Positions 35,660 through 47,872 of a stretch of DNA of 64,000 nt are shown in pieces; positions within the stretch are counted from its first letter, which is position 1, and every line of letters begins with the position of its first letter. The notes under the pieces are model-generated. The model ran no database searches, was not told the origin of the DNA, and saw only the letters and a program-made list of their open reading frames with translations. A program made the translations under genes and the position numbers. Source of the DNA: Aldrovandia affinis (lineage: Eukaryota > Chordata > Actinopteri > Notacanthiformes > Halosauridae); NCBI GenBank assembly GCA_029706075.1, contig JAINUG010000116.1:914501-978500 (forward strand). The letters are read 5' to 3'.

Positions 35660-36650
35660 CATACTCGTAACTGCCAAAATAAAGTGTCTTAATAGGGTGT
35701 TGGGCCACCATGAGCCACCAGAATGGCTTCAAAGCACCTTGATTCCTATTGGAGGGATGTAACACCATTCTTCCATGAGAAATTCCATTTGGTGTTTTGC
35801 TGATGGTGGTGGGAAACACTGTCTCAGGCACTACTCCAGAATCTCCCATAAGTGTTCAGTTGGGTTCAGATCTAGTGACTGAGACGGCCATGGCATATGG
35901 TTTACATCATTTTCATGCTCATCAAACCATTCAGTGACCACTCGTGCCCTGTGGATGGGGGCATTGTCATCCTGGAAGAGACCACTCCCATCAGGATAGA
36001 AATGCTTCACCACAGGATGAAGGTGATCACTCAGAATGGCTTTGTATTTATTGGTGTTTACCTTGCCCTCTAAGGGGTTGAGTGGACCTAAACCATGCCA
36101 GGAAAATGCACCCCACACCATAACAGAGCTGCCAGAACCCTTCACTGTGGAAAACAAGCACTCAGGCCTGTAGGTTTCTTGATGTGCGCCACACATGCAT
36201 TTGTCCTGTTGAGAACAGGGTGAAGGATGACTCATCTGACCATGTGACTTTTCTCCACTGCTCAGTAGACCACTGCCTGTGTTCCTTTCACCACTTTACT
36301 TGCAAACATGCACTTTTGGATGTAGTAAGGGGTTTATGCACTGGAACCCGACCATCCTAGTATTCCTCTCTGTGAAGTTCTTGATGAAACTGCTCATACC
36401 CTAGATTGACATTTGCAGTCAACTGAGTTGCTCGTCTGTTTTGCCTTGCATCTCAAACCAATGCCCAGACATCATGGTTGAGGAGTATGCGCTTTCAACC
36501 ACAGTCACCCCTAATTTAAGTCATTCCCTTAGACGTCCATGTCAACATCATCTTAGCCACTGTTATCCATGAAACATCAGCAAGTAGAGCAGTCTTCATC
36601 ACTGAAGCTCCTGCCAAATGTGCCCCAACAATCACCCCTCTTTCAAAGTC
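35660..36650 (-). pseudogene. Degenerate Tc1-like transposon, near full length
   Basis: On the minus strand the transposase remnant shows SDESSFTLF, VMVWGAFSWHGLGPLNPL, FQDDNAPIHRARVVTEWFDE and [14 protein letters not shown]. It thus keeps the D, D and E of the DD34E-type triad, in several frames. The helix-turn-helix part toward 36.6 kb is badly decayed. The 35.66-kb end is homologous to the terminal repeat of the 25.5-kb fragment (TTTTGGCAGTTAC). Confidence 0.88.
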
Positions 36651-36979
36651 TATTCTATTCTGTTTTATTTGATTACATTTTACCATATGCTAGATGACAA
36701 GACTGCAAGACTATACACATTTGTGTTGTTTTGCTTTAAAAAAAATTATATGTAGGAAGTTAGGGTTAGATTGAGTGATGTTGGTTTATATCGACAAGGT
36801 GAAATACACCGTGCTCAACATAAAGTCCACCAAATGCAATGAAAGGGTTATATGAAGATATTATGCATTTAAATCTTAATTCATATATCTTAACACTAAC
36901 CTCCATCTGGTGACTGGTGACGAATACATTTTGATACACAGACCCTTTTAACTCTGTGTATGTTGGTTAGGGTGGTCAT

Positions 36980-37170
36980 ATATAAGAACATAAGAATACA
37001 TAATGATGAGAACGGTCCATTCAGCCCATCTAGGCTTGTCATGTCCTAATCTAAAGAGTATCTAGTACTGCATCTAGCCTGGACTTGAATAGCCCAAGTG
37101 TTTCTGCCCGACCTGACAAGCTGTTCCAGGCATTGACAACTCTCTGTGTAAAGCGACAAGATGTCCATAT
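36980..37170. repeat. Dispersed fish repeat fragment
   Basis: The segment starting ATAAGAACATAAGAATACAT and running through CCATTCAGCCCATCTAGGCT resembles a repeat I recall from many fish genomes (LINE 3' region). It is single-copy in this window, and its family name is not assigned. Confidence 0.5.
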
Positions 37171-37185
37171 GTACTGTATGTGTAT

Positions 37186-37198
37186 CTGTGTGTGTGCG

Positions 37199-37243
<45 letters not shown>

Positions 37244-37262
37244 GTGTGTGTGTGTGTGTGCA
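37186..37262. repeat. (GT)n microsatellite
   Basis: About 75 bp of GT repeats with GC interruptions. Confidence 0.95.
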
Positions 37263-37396
37263 TACATTTGTATTTCAATGAGTGTGTATCCACGTGCCCG
37301 TGTGTGTGCTGGAATTTACGGGCCTGCCGCTTTGTGTGTTTTCCTGAGCCCCAGGGAGGCGGCGGCCTGTTGGAGCGGAAGCAGTGTGCAGGCGCT

Positions 37397-38205
37397 CACC
37401 ACCTAAACGTTGTCAGCACCATGCTCTACCTACTGAGCCACACAGAACCACGCTCTACCTACTGAGACACACAGAACCACGCTCTACCTACTGAGCCACA
37501 CAGAACCACGCTCTACCTACTGAGCCACACAGAACCACGCTCTACCTACTGAGACACACAGAACCACACTCTACCTACTGAGACACACAGAACCACACTC
37601 TACCTACTGAGCCACACAGAACCACGCTATACCTACTGAACCACACAGAACCACACTCTATCTACTGAGACACACAGAACCACACTCTACCTACTGAGAC
37701 ACACAGAACCACACTCTACCTACTGAGCCATACAGAACCACGCTATACCTACTGAACCACACAGAACCACACTCTATCTACTGAGCCACACAGAACCACA
37801 CTCTACCTACTGAGCCACACAGAACCACACTCTACCTACTGAGCCACACAGAACCACGCTCTACCTACTGAGCCACACAGAACCATGCTCTACCTACTGA
37901 GCCACACAGAACCATGCTTTACCTACTGAGCCACACAGAACCACGCTCTACCTACTGAGCCACACAGAACCACGCTCTACCTACTGAGCCACACAGAACC
38001 ACACTCTACCTACTGAGCCACACAGAACCACGCTCTACCTAGTGAGACACACAGAACCACGCTCTACCTACTGAGCCACACAGAACCACGCTCTACCTAC
38101 TGAGACACACAGAACCACGCTCTACCTACTGAGCCACACAGAACCACGCTCTACCTACTGAGCCACACAGAACCACGCTCTACCTACTGAGACACACAGA
38201 ACCAC
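37397..38205 (-). mobile_element. Family B SINE head array, about 27 units (body truncated)
   Basis: Only the tRNA-related part (from CACCTAAACGTTGTCAGCAC) remains before the 29-bp array. Unit variants such as GCTATACCTACTGAACCACA recur in the same order at 38.8-39.0 kb, showing that the two arrays are a segmental duplicate. Confidence 0.92.
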
Positions 38206-39370
38206 TGTGTAAATGTGAGAGGGAGACATTTTGAGGAGATCAAATTGCGTAATTCCTCCAGAACAGACCAGCACCAACCTTTGTCCTTTGAGCACATTAC
38301 CATTGATCCCTCTGGGGGAGGCAGAGCAGACCTCGGCTGTGTCGGGAACACACTGCTAGAGATATCGCAGGAGGCCGAGTGCAGCTTCAGTGAACCATCT
38401 TCAGCTCGTCCGCACTCTTCGTACCCCCAGTGAGACCAGGCGGGGGGCTGGCCCATGCTCCAGAAGCAGACGGGCTACCACAGAGGAGGTGAGTATTCTT
38501 TGTTCCTTTTCATATAATATTATATATGCCATTTATCAGACACCTTTATCCAAAGTGACTTACAGTAGTGAAGGCATACATTTTACAGTATATGTGGTCC
38601 CAGTGGGAATCTAACCCACAACTCAAGCGTTGCCAATGCCATGCTCTACCTACTGAGCCACACAGAACCACGCTCTACCTACTGAGCCCCACAGAACCAC
38701 GCTCTACCTACTGAGCCACACAGAACTACGCTCTACCTACTGAGCCACACAGAACCACACTCTACCTACTGAGCCACACAGAACCACACTCTACCTACTG
38801 AGCCCACAGAACCACGCTATACCTACTGAACCACACAGAACCACACTCTACCTACTGAGACACACAGAACCACACTCTACCTACTGAGACAGCCATACAG
38901 AACCACGCTATACCTACTGAACCACACAGAACCACACTCTATCTACTGAGCCACACAGAACCACACTCTACCTACTGAGCCACACAGAACCACACTCTAC
39001 CTACTGAGCCACACAGAACCACACTCTACCTACTGAGCCACACAGAACCATGCTCTACCTACTGAGCCACACAGAACCATGCTTTACCTACTGAGCCACA
39101 CAGAACCACGCTCTACCTACTGAGCCACACAGAACCACGCTCTACCTACTGAGCCACACAGAACCACACTCTACCTACTGAGCCACACAGACCCGCTCTA
39201 CCTAGTGAGACACACAGAACCACGCTCTACCTACTGAGCCACACAGAACCATGCTCTACCTACTGAGTCACACAGAACCACGCTCTACCTACTAAGCCAC
39301 ACAGAACCACGCTCTACCAACTGAGGCCACACAGAACCACGCTCTACCTACTGAAGACACACAGAACCAC
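38206..39370 (+). repeat. 1.165-kb tandem duplication, copy 1 (spacer plus SINE-B array)
   Basis: A 300-bp unique spacer (from TGTGTAAATGTGAGAGGGAG), a family B tail/body (38524-38650) and a 29-bp array of about 25 units. The spacer starts again at 39371, exactly 1165 bp later. Confidence 0.93.
38524..39370 (-). mobile_element. Family B SINE with about 25 head units
   Basis: Tail GCCATTTATCAGACACCTTT (decayed stem-loop), body, B box mutated to GGGAATCTAACCC, then the array. Confidence 0.9.
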
Positions 39371-40042
39371 TGTGTAAATGTGAGAGGGAGACATTTTGAG
39401 GAGATCAAATTGCATAATTCCTCCAGAACAGACCAGCACCAACCTTTGTTCTTTGAGCACATTACCATTGATCCCTCCGGGTGAAGCAGAGCAGACCTCG
39501 GCTGTGTCGGGAACACACTGCTAGAGATACCGCAGGAGGCCGAGTGCAGCTTCAGTGAACCATCTTCAGCTCGTCCGCACTCTTCGTACCCCCAGTGAGA
39601 CCAGGCGGGGGGGCTGGCCCATGCTCCAGAAGCAGACGGGCTACCACAGAGGAGGTGAGTATTCTTTTGTTCCTTTTCATATAATATTATATATGCCATT
39701 TATCAGACACCTTTATCCAAAGTGACTTACAGTAGTGAATGCATACATTTTTCAGTATATGTGGTCCCAATGGGAATTTAACCCACAACTCAAGCGTTGC
39801 CAATGCCACGCTCTACCTACTGAGCCACACAGAACCACGCTCTACCTACTGAGCCCCACAGAACCATGCTCTACCTACTGAGACACACAGAACTACACTC
39901 TACCTACTGAGCCACACAGAACCACACTCTACCTACTGAGCCACACAGAACCATGCTCTACCTACTGAGCCACACAGAACCACGCTCTACCTACTGAGCC
40001 AAACAGAACCATGCTCTAACCTACTGAGACACACGGAGCCAC
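39371..40042 (+). repeat. 1.165-kb tandem duplication, copy 2 (array shortened)
   Basis: The same spacer and SINE-B tail/body (39693-39810) but only about 8 head units before unique sequence at 40042. Point changes and small indels separate it from copy 1. Confidence 0.93.
39693..40042 (-). mobile_element. Family B SINE with about 8 head units
   Basis: Duplicate of the preceding SINE. The B box differs by one more base (GGGAATTTAACCC), and the array is much shorter. Confidence 0.9.
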
Positions 40043-40069
40043 ATTTTTCAAATGTAATGGTTTATATAC

Positions 40070-40276
40070 CAGGGGTAATCAAATCCAGGCCTCGAGATCC
40101 ACGGTGTCTGCAGGTATTTGCTCCAACCACGCACCACACCACCTGATTTCAAATAATTAGTTTACCTACTTGGTCCAGGAAGCGAGCTAATTAGTGAAAT
40201 CAGGTGGTGTAGTGCGTGGTTGGAGCAAATACCTGCAGACACTGCGGCCCTCAAGGCCTGGATTTGAATACCCCTG
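40070..40276. mobile_element. Palindromic hAT-like MITE, 207 bp
   Basis: Inverted ends CAGGGGTAATCAAATCCAGG / CCTGGATTTGAATACCCCTG and inner arms TGGAGCAAATACCTGCAGAC fold almost completely. Flanks do not give a clear target duplication. Confidence 0.85.
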
Positions 40277-40619
40277 ATCTACAGGTGGCTTTGCAAACTT
40301 ATACGCTACAGCGGTTACTTATATAGCAACCTTTATCTCAGCTGTGGGCTTCTTGGTTTTTCCCAAAAGCCTTACCGAAAACATGCATGAAAACATTTCC
40401 CTGTCTACATGCACGCAAGGACTTGCCAGCCTGATGTAGGGCTGGGACATTTAATGTTATCAGGGAATCATCCATCATCCATGTGCCCCACTCTGGAATG
40501 AAAGTGTAAGAGCTGGGAGGCTGCCCACCTGTTTGGGTCACTGTGTCCATCCCCAGAACACTGTTCCGTATCGGACAGGGAAACCTGTCTCCCTGCGCAG
40601 CGAGAGTGCAGGACCTACC
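40277..40619. other. Intergenic, unique
   Basis: No feature recognised between the MITE and the pyrimidine tract. Confidence 0.4.
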
Positions 40620-41237
40620 GTTAACCGTCTCTCTCACCTCCCTGTCTCTCTCCTCACCTCCCTGTCTCTCTCACCTCCCTGTCTCTCTCTCTCTCACCTC
40701 CCTGTCTCTCTCTCTCACCTCCCTGTCTCCTGTCTCTCTCACCTCTCTCTCTCTCTCTCACCTCTCTCTCTTTCCCCTCCCTGTCTCTCTCTCTCTCTCT
40801 CACCTCCCTGTCTCTCTCTCACCTCTCTCTCTCACCTCCCTGTCTCTCTCACCTCCTCTCTCTCTCACCTCACCTCTCTCTCTTTCACCTCCCTGTCTCT
40901 CTCTCTCACCTCACCTCCCTGTCTCTCTCTCACACCTCCCTGTCTCTCTCACCTCCCTGTCTCTCTCACCTCCCTGTCTCTCTCACCTCACTGTCTCTCT
41001 CACCTCCCCCTCTCTCTCTCTCCTCTCTCTCTCACCTCCTGTCTCTCTCACCTCTCTCTCTCTCACCTCTCTCTCACCTCACCTCCCTGTCTCTCTCTCA
41101 CCTCCCTGTCTCTCTCACCTCCCTGTCTCTCTCTCACCTCTCTCACCTCCCTCTCTCTCTCTCACCTCTCACCTCCCTGTCTCTCTCTCTCACTGTCTCT
41201 CTCACCTCCCTGTCTCTCTCACCTCTCTCTCTCACCT

Positions 41238-41273
<36 letters not shown>

Positions 41274-41462
41274 TCTCTCTCACCTCACCTCCCTGTCTCT
41301 CTCTCACCTCCCTCTCTCTCTCACCTCCCTGTCTCTCTCTCACCTCTCACCTCCCTGTCTCTCTCTCTGTCTCTCTCACCTCCCTGTCTCTCTCACCTCT
41401 CTCTCTCTCTCACCTCCCTGTCTCTCTCTCACCTCCCTGTCTCTCTCTCTCACCTCCCTTCT
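40620..41462 (+). repeat. 840-bp pyrimidine tract (CTCTCTCACCTCCCTGT minisatellite)
   Basis: Almost all + strand bases are C/T with periodic A and G from CACC and CTGT. Building blocks are CTCTCTCACC and TCCCTGTCTC of variable number. Two frames stay open for over 300 codons as a repeat artefact. Confidence 0.95.
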
Positions 41463-44209
41463 TTCTGCCCGTGTGCCACCAGCCCTGAAGTCACCCTAAC
41501 TGGCCCAGATCACGGTGACCCTGCTCCATGTGGAGAGAGAGAGAGAATCCCTGTGACGGTTGGCCAGCCTCGACACCCCCTTTAAAGAGCGATATCTCAC
41601 ACAGGAGACTTGACAGGTGATTTGCCTGCGAGTTGAGACAGCAGCCAATCAGACGGAGGCCTGGCTCCCCCAGCTGTGCTGTGCTCTGCTCATTGTGGCT
41701 CCTGGGCCTCTCTGTCTCTGTCTCTGCCTCTGTCTCCGGCTCCTAATGGGATTCCTGATGCCTTCATAAGCCCCTGGAAAATCTCTTTGATCAATTGCCC
41801 ATAAGTATGAATAAATAAGCCACTGTGAGCAGATTAAGCTGCAGGAGCTGAGGTTTTATTCTCTTCTATTTAAAGTTATATTTTCACAGATTGAACGGGG
41901 TCGTTGAAATGCTATCCAGTGGTATGCACGCTCCTGCATTATGCATCTGTAAATGTGCATCGGATTATTTTAATTTCCACAGAGCTGCGAGACTTACATC
42001 TTACCATGCATGTCTATTTTCTGTAGAATAGAATAATAATGTGAACCTTGATTATGTTGTGGTTTTTACTGACTGGAGGAAGGTATAATACACTAGTTAT
42101 CATCACATCTGTTTCCATGTAGCTATGCTAACCTAGTTGATGTGAAACGAGTTGAGTTGGATTCTACAGCTGTCTTGTCAGAGTCGGTTTTCCTCCAAAT
42201 GGGTCTGTGCTGTTAAAGGGTCAATTCTGTAGAATGTGTTGCCCTTTGGGTCACCCATCAGACATGAATCACTCCTTTCTCACAGTCAATAACATTGTGA
42301 CCACTCGTCAAGCTGATTTACAAATGTGATTCCTTTATTTTCTGTTCTCCGTGTATGTAAATATATTTGCCATATTCCTTGCCTCCCTTGTCCAGTGATG
42401 ACCCTTCTGGTATGGATGACAGAAAAAGCAGTATTTTCAGGAGCCAGTAGCATCACCCATTTGTCCAAGAGAATTGTGAGAGAGCTTGGGCCTGGCTATG
42501 CCTGGTAGCCTCTGTGCTATGTGGCCTGTCTTTGTGTCCCGACCCAGAATGCAATGCACTTGTACACAACTAAAGCCTCAGTTCAATAACATTCAATTGT
42601 AATACTTTTCTCAACCTCCTCTCCACTGCAGCCTCCTGACGAGGTAAGCACTAACCACAATAAGCTAAATGCATCGTGTGTCTCGCTGAAAAACGTTGCT
42701 CCAATCATTAATTTGTCAAAAATCGGCCCTACAACTCCAATTTTAGATCTCGTGGCAAAACAAACACACTGTGTAGTCATGGAGATGCGATTTGGAAACA
42801 TCCCCGACACGTTTATGGAGCTCTCAGGGTTAGAACGCTCAAGGTGTTTTTCTTTTCTCGAATTTGTGCTCGGAAGATGAACTTGGACCGTTTCCCGGGT
42901 CTGCCAATCACCCTCGTGTTAATGTACTGAAGTGCTCGTGGTCTTCCCGTTAAACAAAGGATATCTGCCATTTCCGAAGAACCGTTGTGTTTAGAAAAGG
43001 TAGGCGGTTAAATAGGTGATAATGTTCCACTGGCCAAATTTAAAGCGATTATCAGAGGCGTCATATTTATTTAATCTGTAATTATTTTATTAGTTACAGT
43101 TTATAAAATGTCATTAAATGTGAATATAAACGTCTCTGGTGACAGATTGAGTGAACGGAAGTTGGTCACTTGAGAAGGAAATTAGTGCTATCTTTAGGCT
43201 ACAGATTAGTTATCTGTTTAATTTTAAGCTTCGACTACCTTGGGGTTCTTCTGTTCCTAGGCAATGTATTTACCTGAAACACTGAAAAGGAGAGGTGAGT
43301 GTAGATTAAGGTGACTTATTTTAAGGCTTAATAAAGATGAGATGTTCCATCGGGACCGCAGGTGGAGTTGTATAGCTAGCGCGTAAATTATGTCAGTTGA
43401 ATATAAACATAACCCGTGTCCAACTGGTGATCCGATAGCGCTGGTCTGTTGACGATTTGTGTCAAAACCTAAAACTAGCCTCACTGCTAATGCATCTTTA
43501 CAAATGTATGAGACCTACGTCAGGAAATGTAGGCCTATATGTGTATACATATTAATTTCTATGCCGAGTTAGACAGAAGGCATAGTGTTTTGGGATAATT
43601 ATTTATTTGTGAATATAGATAATTCCTGATTTTGTTCATTTATTTCCATAAATGTTTCGGACACATAATATATGCAAATATTTTTACTTTTTCCAATGTT
43701 TTTTTCTTTTTCAATTCTAATTCGCCTAACGCTGAATCAATGAGTTATGAGTACATTTTGAAACCCATTAAATGATCGAATGTTTTTCGACTTTTCGTAC
43801 AAATAAATGACCACACGCAAAAACATTTCCCCATAAACGGAAACGCCAGTCGCACCCGTTCCGGATCTATAGCCTACGCCTTCATCTTCAGCATCCAATT
43901 AATATAATGATTTAATTCAGCTGCAGCAGGCTTCACGTTTCAGCCTATTTTTAAAGACCGTCTGTATAAACAACAGTGTAGCTACACAAGCTCAGCTCAA
44001 CGCAATGAGAAATACGTTCGCACAATAATGTTCCTTTTTTGTTTATTTAAACAATGCACAATCTCGTCCTTCAACTAATTACGTAAATGGACAGGCCTTG
44101 TCAGGAGACAATAACTATTCCCTAATAGAATTTGCCCCCAAGTGCAATTTAATTTTCTCCGTGCCCTCTCCTGAGGTTCCCCTCTGTATCTCCGTGTCTG
44201 CTCCTGCAG
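41463..44209. other. Intergenic, repeat-poor; candidate LHX4 regulatory sequence
   Basis: None of the SINE, LINE or MITE families of the window appear. 41.74-42.02 kb is low in CpG with many TAAT/ATTA cores. 42.58-43.06 kb and 43.8-44.2 kb are similar. No coding potential recognised. Confidence 0.4.
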
Positions 44210-44504
44210 AGAAATAGAGAGAGGCTTTCTGACATTGACACCGCGGCCTGCAGGACTCTATTCCCGATATATATATATATATGTGTGTTTAGTCTATCGA
44301 AGAAGAAGAAAAACAAGAAAGAAACTTAGAAATATATCTAATGTCGTTCCTGTTTCCGCCGGCAGCACAATTCGAGTTTGGCGACGCGGAGAACAGAGCG
44401 CGTGCTGCCTCGTGCCGTGTCGCGTGTCTGCGCGCGGTTACCAGCGCTGTCCTGTGAGCGAGCGGTGCTGAAATTAACTGCCGCCAAAGTCACCTGAGGA
44501 GGAG
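44210..44504 (+). other. Exon-like segment upstream of LHX4 (possible 5' UTR exon or lncRNA exon)
   Basis: A pyrimidine-rich acceptor-like sequence (tgtctgctcctgcag, ending 44209) and a near-perfect donor (gaggag/gtaagt, 44505) bound 295 bp. The segment holds a TATA-like ATATATAT run near 44266 and a CpG-rich second half. No long ORF crosses it. It could be a distal noncoding exon of LHX4 or an independent transcript; no RNA evidence is available here. Confidence 0.3.
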
Positions 44505-44510
44505 GTAAGT

Positions 44511-45025
44511 TCGCATGGTCATGCGTGTTTTATAAAGGTAAAGGGCGAGAGGACAATCGACCGTTCTACTGTTGATAAACATTTCTTTAGGGTATTTAGT
44601 TCCGTCGCGGTATGTTGTACAATGACACGTGGGGATGTCCACGGGAGTGCATGCAATTTTAATGGCAAATATAAGTTTGCGTTGACAATGACTGAGTAAA
44701 GAGTTGGCGTTTGGATGTGTCATTGGGCGAACTGATACCCTAGTCCTTCCTCTGTCGAGTAAACAAATTCTGTGCGTATTGTAATGTATTCTCATTTATG
44801 ATGCCATTGCACGTCTCGTGAAATATGAACTCACATTTTGGTGACCAGCAAATCATAAAAACATATGATATTTATGTGGGTGCTGCACTTACTTCCATAT
44901 AATCATGCTTTTTAAAAAAATTGCATGTAACTATTGCAGAGAATAAAACGCCAGTTCATTCATATTGACTTTGAGTGCAGTGAATTTTGAAGAGTAAAAT
45001 TAGAAAGTACAAATAATGTAATATG

Positions 45026-45089
<64 letters not shown>

Positions 45090-47784
45090 CATTGCTTACA
45101 TGTTCAGCAAGCCACCCATAATCCAAATCTTAAATAACAATCTAATGAACTAATATTGTGCCGTGTAGAGGTGTTGTATACACGGTTTTATTATCGAAAT
45201 TATTGTTGGTAATTGTTGGTAATTTTTGAACAAAATGCGATTGTGACGTGAAGACCGAGCTCGTGCCACCTTTTACGCGTCTGTGTTTTTTCCCTTTTTA
45301 TCTGCGCGACGCTGACACAATTCCGGCGGGACCCGAGGGGGGGAGGGGGTCAGACAGCGTAGATTAATTGAATTCACGCAGATAAGAGGAAGCGGATCTT
45401 TGAAAGATCTCTGAGTGATCTCTTGTTAGCATGGTGCATCGGGGAACACCAGCCTTCTTCAATGCGACCACACGGCCAGCCCAATCTGTGTATTTCCACA
45501 CCATGCCATCTGATGAGAAAAGCTATTTTCTGCATGACTGGGTCAGTCTGACTGCGAATGAACGAAAAACGCACAGGTGAATAGTTATTTAGGCTATATG
45601 TAGTCAGAAAGAAAAAATGCAATGGTAACAGGAAAATCAAAGCTATCCACGTAAACGCAGGAGGTTACCCGTGCTGTCCTTTAGTCCGAGGGCAAGGGGC
45701 AGTTTTATATTGAATTGTTTGCCTCTACTACAGACGACCAACTATTTCACCAAACCGTCACAGATTCTGTGAATTTAAGCGATAAGGTCCCTGATTTCGA
45801 TTGATCAAAACATTGATCACGCTCACCGATGCCCACGCGACAGGCGTAAACTTTCGTCAAGCGCGTGTCTGTGTGTTCTCACCGAGAGAGGACGATGGTT
45901 GCGAGAGTGGGTTTATATTACCTTGTGTTGCCTCTCTTATAGACGCGTGAATTTGAGAAGCAGAAGCCGAGCGGAGCGGTCAACAGAGGGGCAAAGATCG
46001 GCGAAGATGTCAGTGAACTCTCACATTGAAATATATCTAATTAGAGGTGGCCGGGTCAGCACCAATGGCAGAACGCTCGCCCTTTCTCTGAGTTATTGCC
46101 CACAGGTTCCTCGTTGTCCTGGTAGGTGCCCATTATCAAATTTTACTACGAAACCCCTCCTGTTAGGGAACACGAGGACAGAGTGACATCAGAGTCGTAG
46201 TATTAATTCGCATCGCATTGTCCGAGACGGCAATTAAAAACATCCTTACAAGTACTCACCAAAGTCATTAAAACCCAAATGCTATTGTGTATTTATTTAT
46301 TTATTATCTGTTTATTTATCTATCTATTTATGGGTTTTTGTGTGTTTCTTGCTTGTTTGTCATTGGCTTGGGTAGAATAAAAACAAAAACATGAGCCATT
46401 TGGACATTAGTGTTTGCTTTTGCATTTCCTTGTGCTTGGGGAAAGGACAATGTTGATTGTGATCAGATGTAATTAACCTGCTGCGTCAACTCCTCAGCAT
46501 ATTAATTGTTGTGCATGTTTGTCTGTGTGCGAGTGAAGACGGGAATTTATGAAAACGAATTTTCAAAGAACGGCATTCTGTGTTCTGCGGTCACAAAAAT
46601 GTGCTAAGGCCAAATTATTTATCCAGAATCATTCATATACCAAATTAAATGCACACTGGCTTTATTCATACGTTATTATTATTATTTTAATTCTGTGACA
46701 ATTTAAGTGCATTCACTTTTCATCAGTGTATTTAAAAGCCAAATGCATGTTTTCAATATACTTAGCAATCACTGTAATTGAATAGTCTTAGTGGGGGAAA
46801 TGAAATGATCAAAATGAAAATGAAAGTGCGGGTCGGGTTAATTCACGGGCCACGCCGGCGTGAGTCGCTCTAAATCGGCGGGGCTTGGGCAGTTATCCTG
46901 GACACGTGGCACGCGAGGGGCTTTAGCGCTCGCTCGTGCGCGCGAGGGAGCATTCCACCGCGAGGCCCTGCTCCTGCTGCTCAGAACCAATCAGCGTGAT
47001 GTGTCTTTGTGTTAAATAACATTTTTAAAACATTAAATTTAAAGCAGGCCTACAATGGGTCATAGAGATATTAACGTGATGCGAAACAATGGAGTTCCCA
47101 GATTTTGATGGACGAGTTCAAGTTAATAAATAACGGCGCACCTATTACTCAGATCGATACACAAACAAGAAAACAAATCAACACGTTTAGGATGAATATG
47201 AGCAAAAACTCAAATATGATGATAATAAAAGCATAGGCTACTATCCGTTCCAAGCCGTTTATAAATGCCCTTTATGAATGGATTTTCTTTCTTATTTGTC
47301 TTTGGGTATTTCTTTCCAAATTTAAACAAGGCTTTGGTAATAATAATAATTTAATTTCCTCTGATGCTGAAATCAATAGTATATTGTCTTGAGATACATC
47401 AGTGTTAACTTGGCCGTGGTAAAGGCACAAAACTGCATGTTACACACACACACACACCTCTGTACTGTAGGCCTAGAAAACACAAAACAATAAACATGTC
47501 AGATAAAGTAAAACAAGCACATCCATTATTTTCCAACATTGCACTTTTAAAGGGACTGCATCTCTTCTAATTCCTTTACATTGACGGTGAATTGAGGATG
47601 ACGTCCGCACCCACCTGTCCCATAATGCTCCAGGGATACAGTATTTGCATATTACACCGTAATTGAAAGCTGGAATTGGTCACTCGGCCCACACAGTCTA
47701 GGTCCTGTCAATTCTGGTAAATACATGAATACAAAACGCCTGTGTTTTGAATGGTCAAATTCTCTTTCAATAGTGACATTTTGC
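44511..47784. other. Intergenic, repeat-poor upstream region of LHX4
   Basis: The only repeats are a (TTA)n run (45028-45090) and short ATTT runs. CpG-rich patches lie at 45.24-45.35 kb and 46.84-46.97 kb. An octamer ATTTGCAT followed by ATTA occurs at 47643-47654 within a single-copy block (47.53-47.72 kb). No gene recognised. Confidence 0.4.
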
Positions 47785-47872
47785 ATTTACATTTTAAGCA
47801 TTTAGCAGACGCTCTTATCCAGAGCGACTTACAAGATGTGCAATAATACATGGTAGACATTGTTCGTGAAAT
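47785..47872 (-). mobile_element. L2-clade LINE 3' fragment
   Basis: Short reverse copy of the stem-loop tail and adjoining GATGTGCAATAATACATGGT. It is one of only two mobile-element fragments in the 41.5-58 kb region. Confidence 0.85.

Noticed and set aside
40533-41585. Plus-strand frames of 318-350 codons (Ser/Leu/Pro repeats)
   Set aside because: Two frames are open through the CTCTCTCACC tract; this is simple-sequence artefact.
42632-42643. 12-nt micro-exon between ccactgcag and gtaagc
   Set aside because: Good splice motifs but no coding context or partner exons; chance occurrence is likely.
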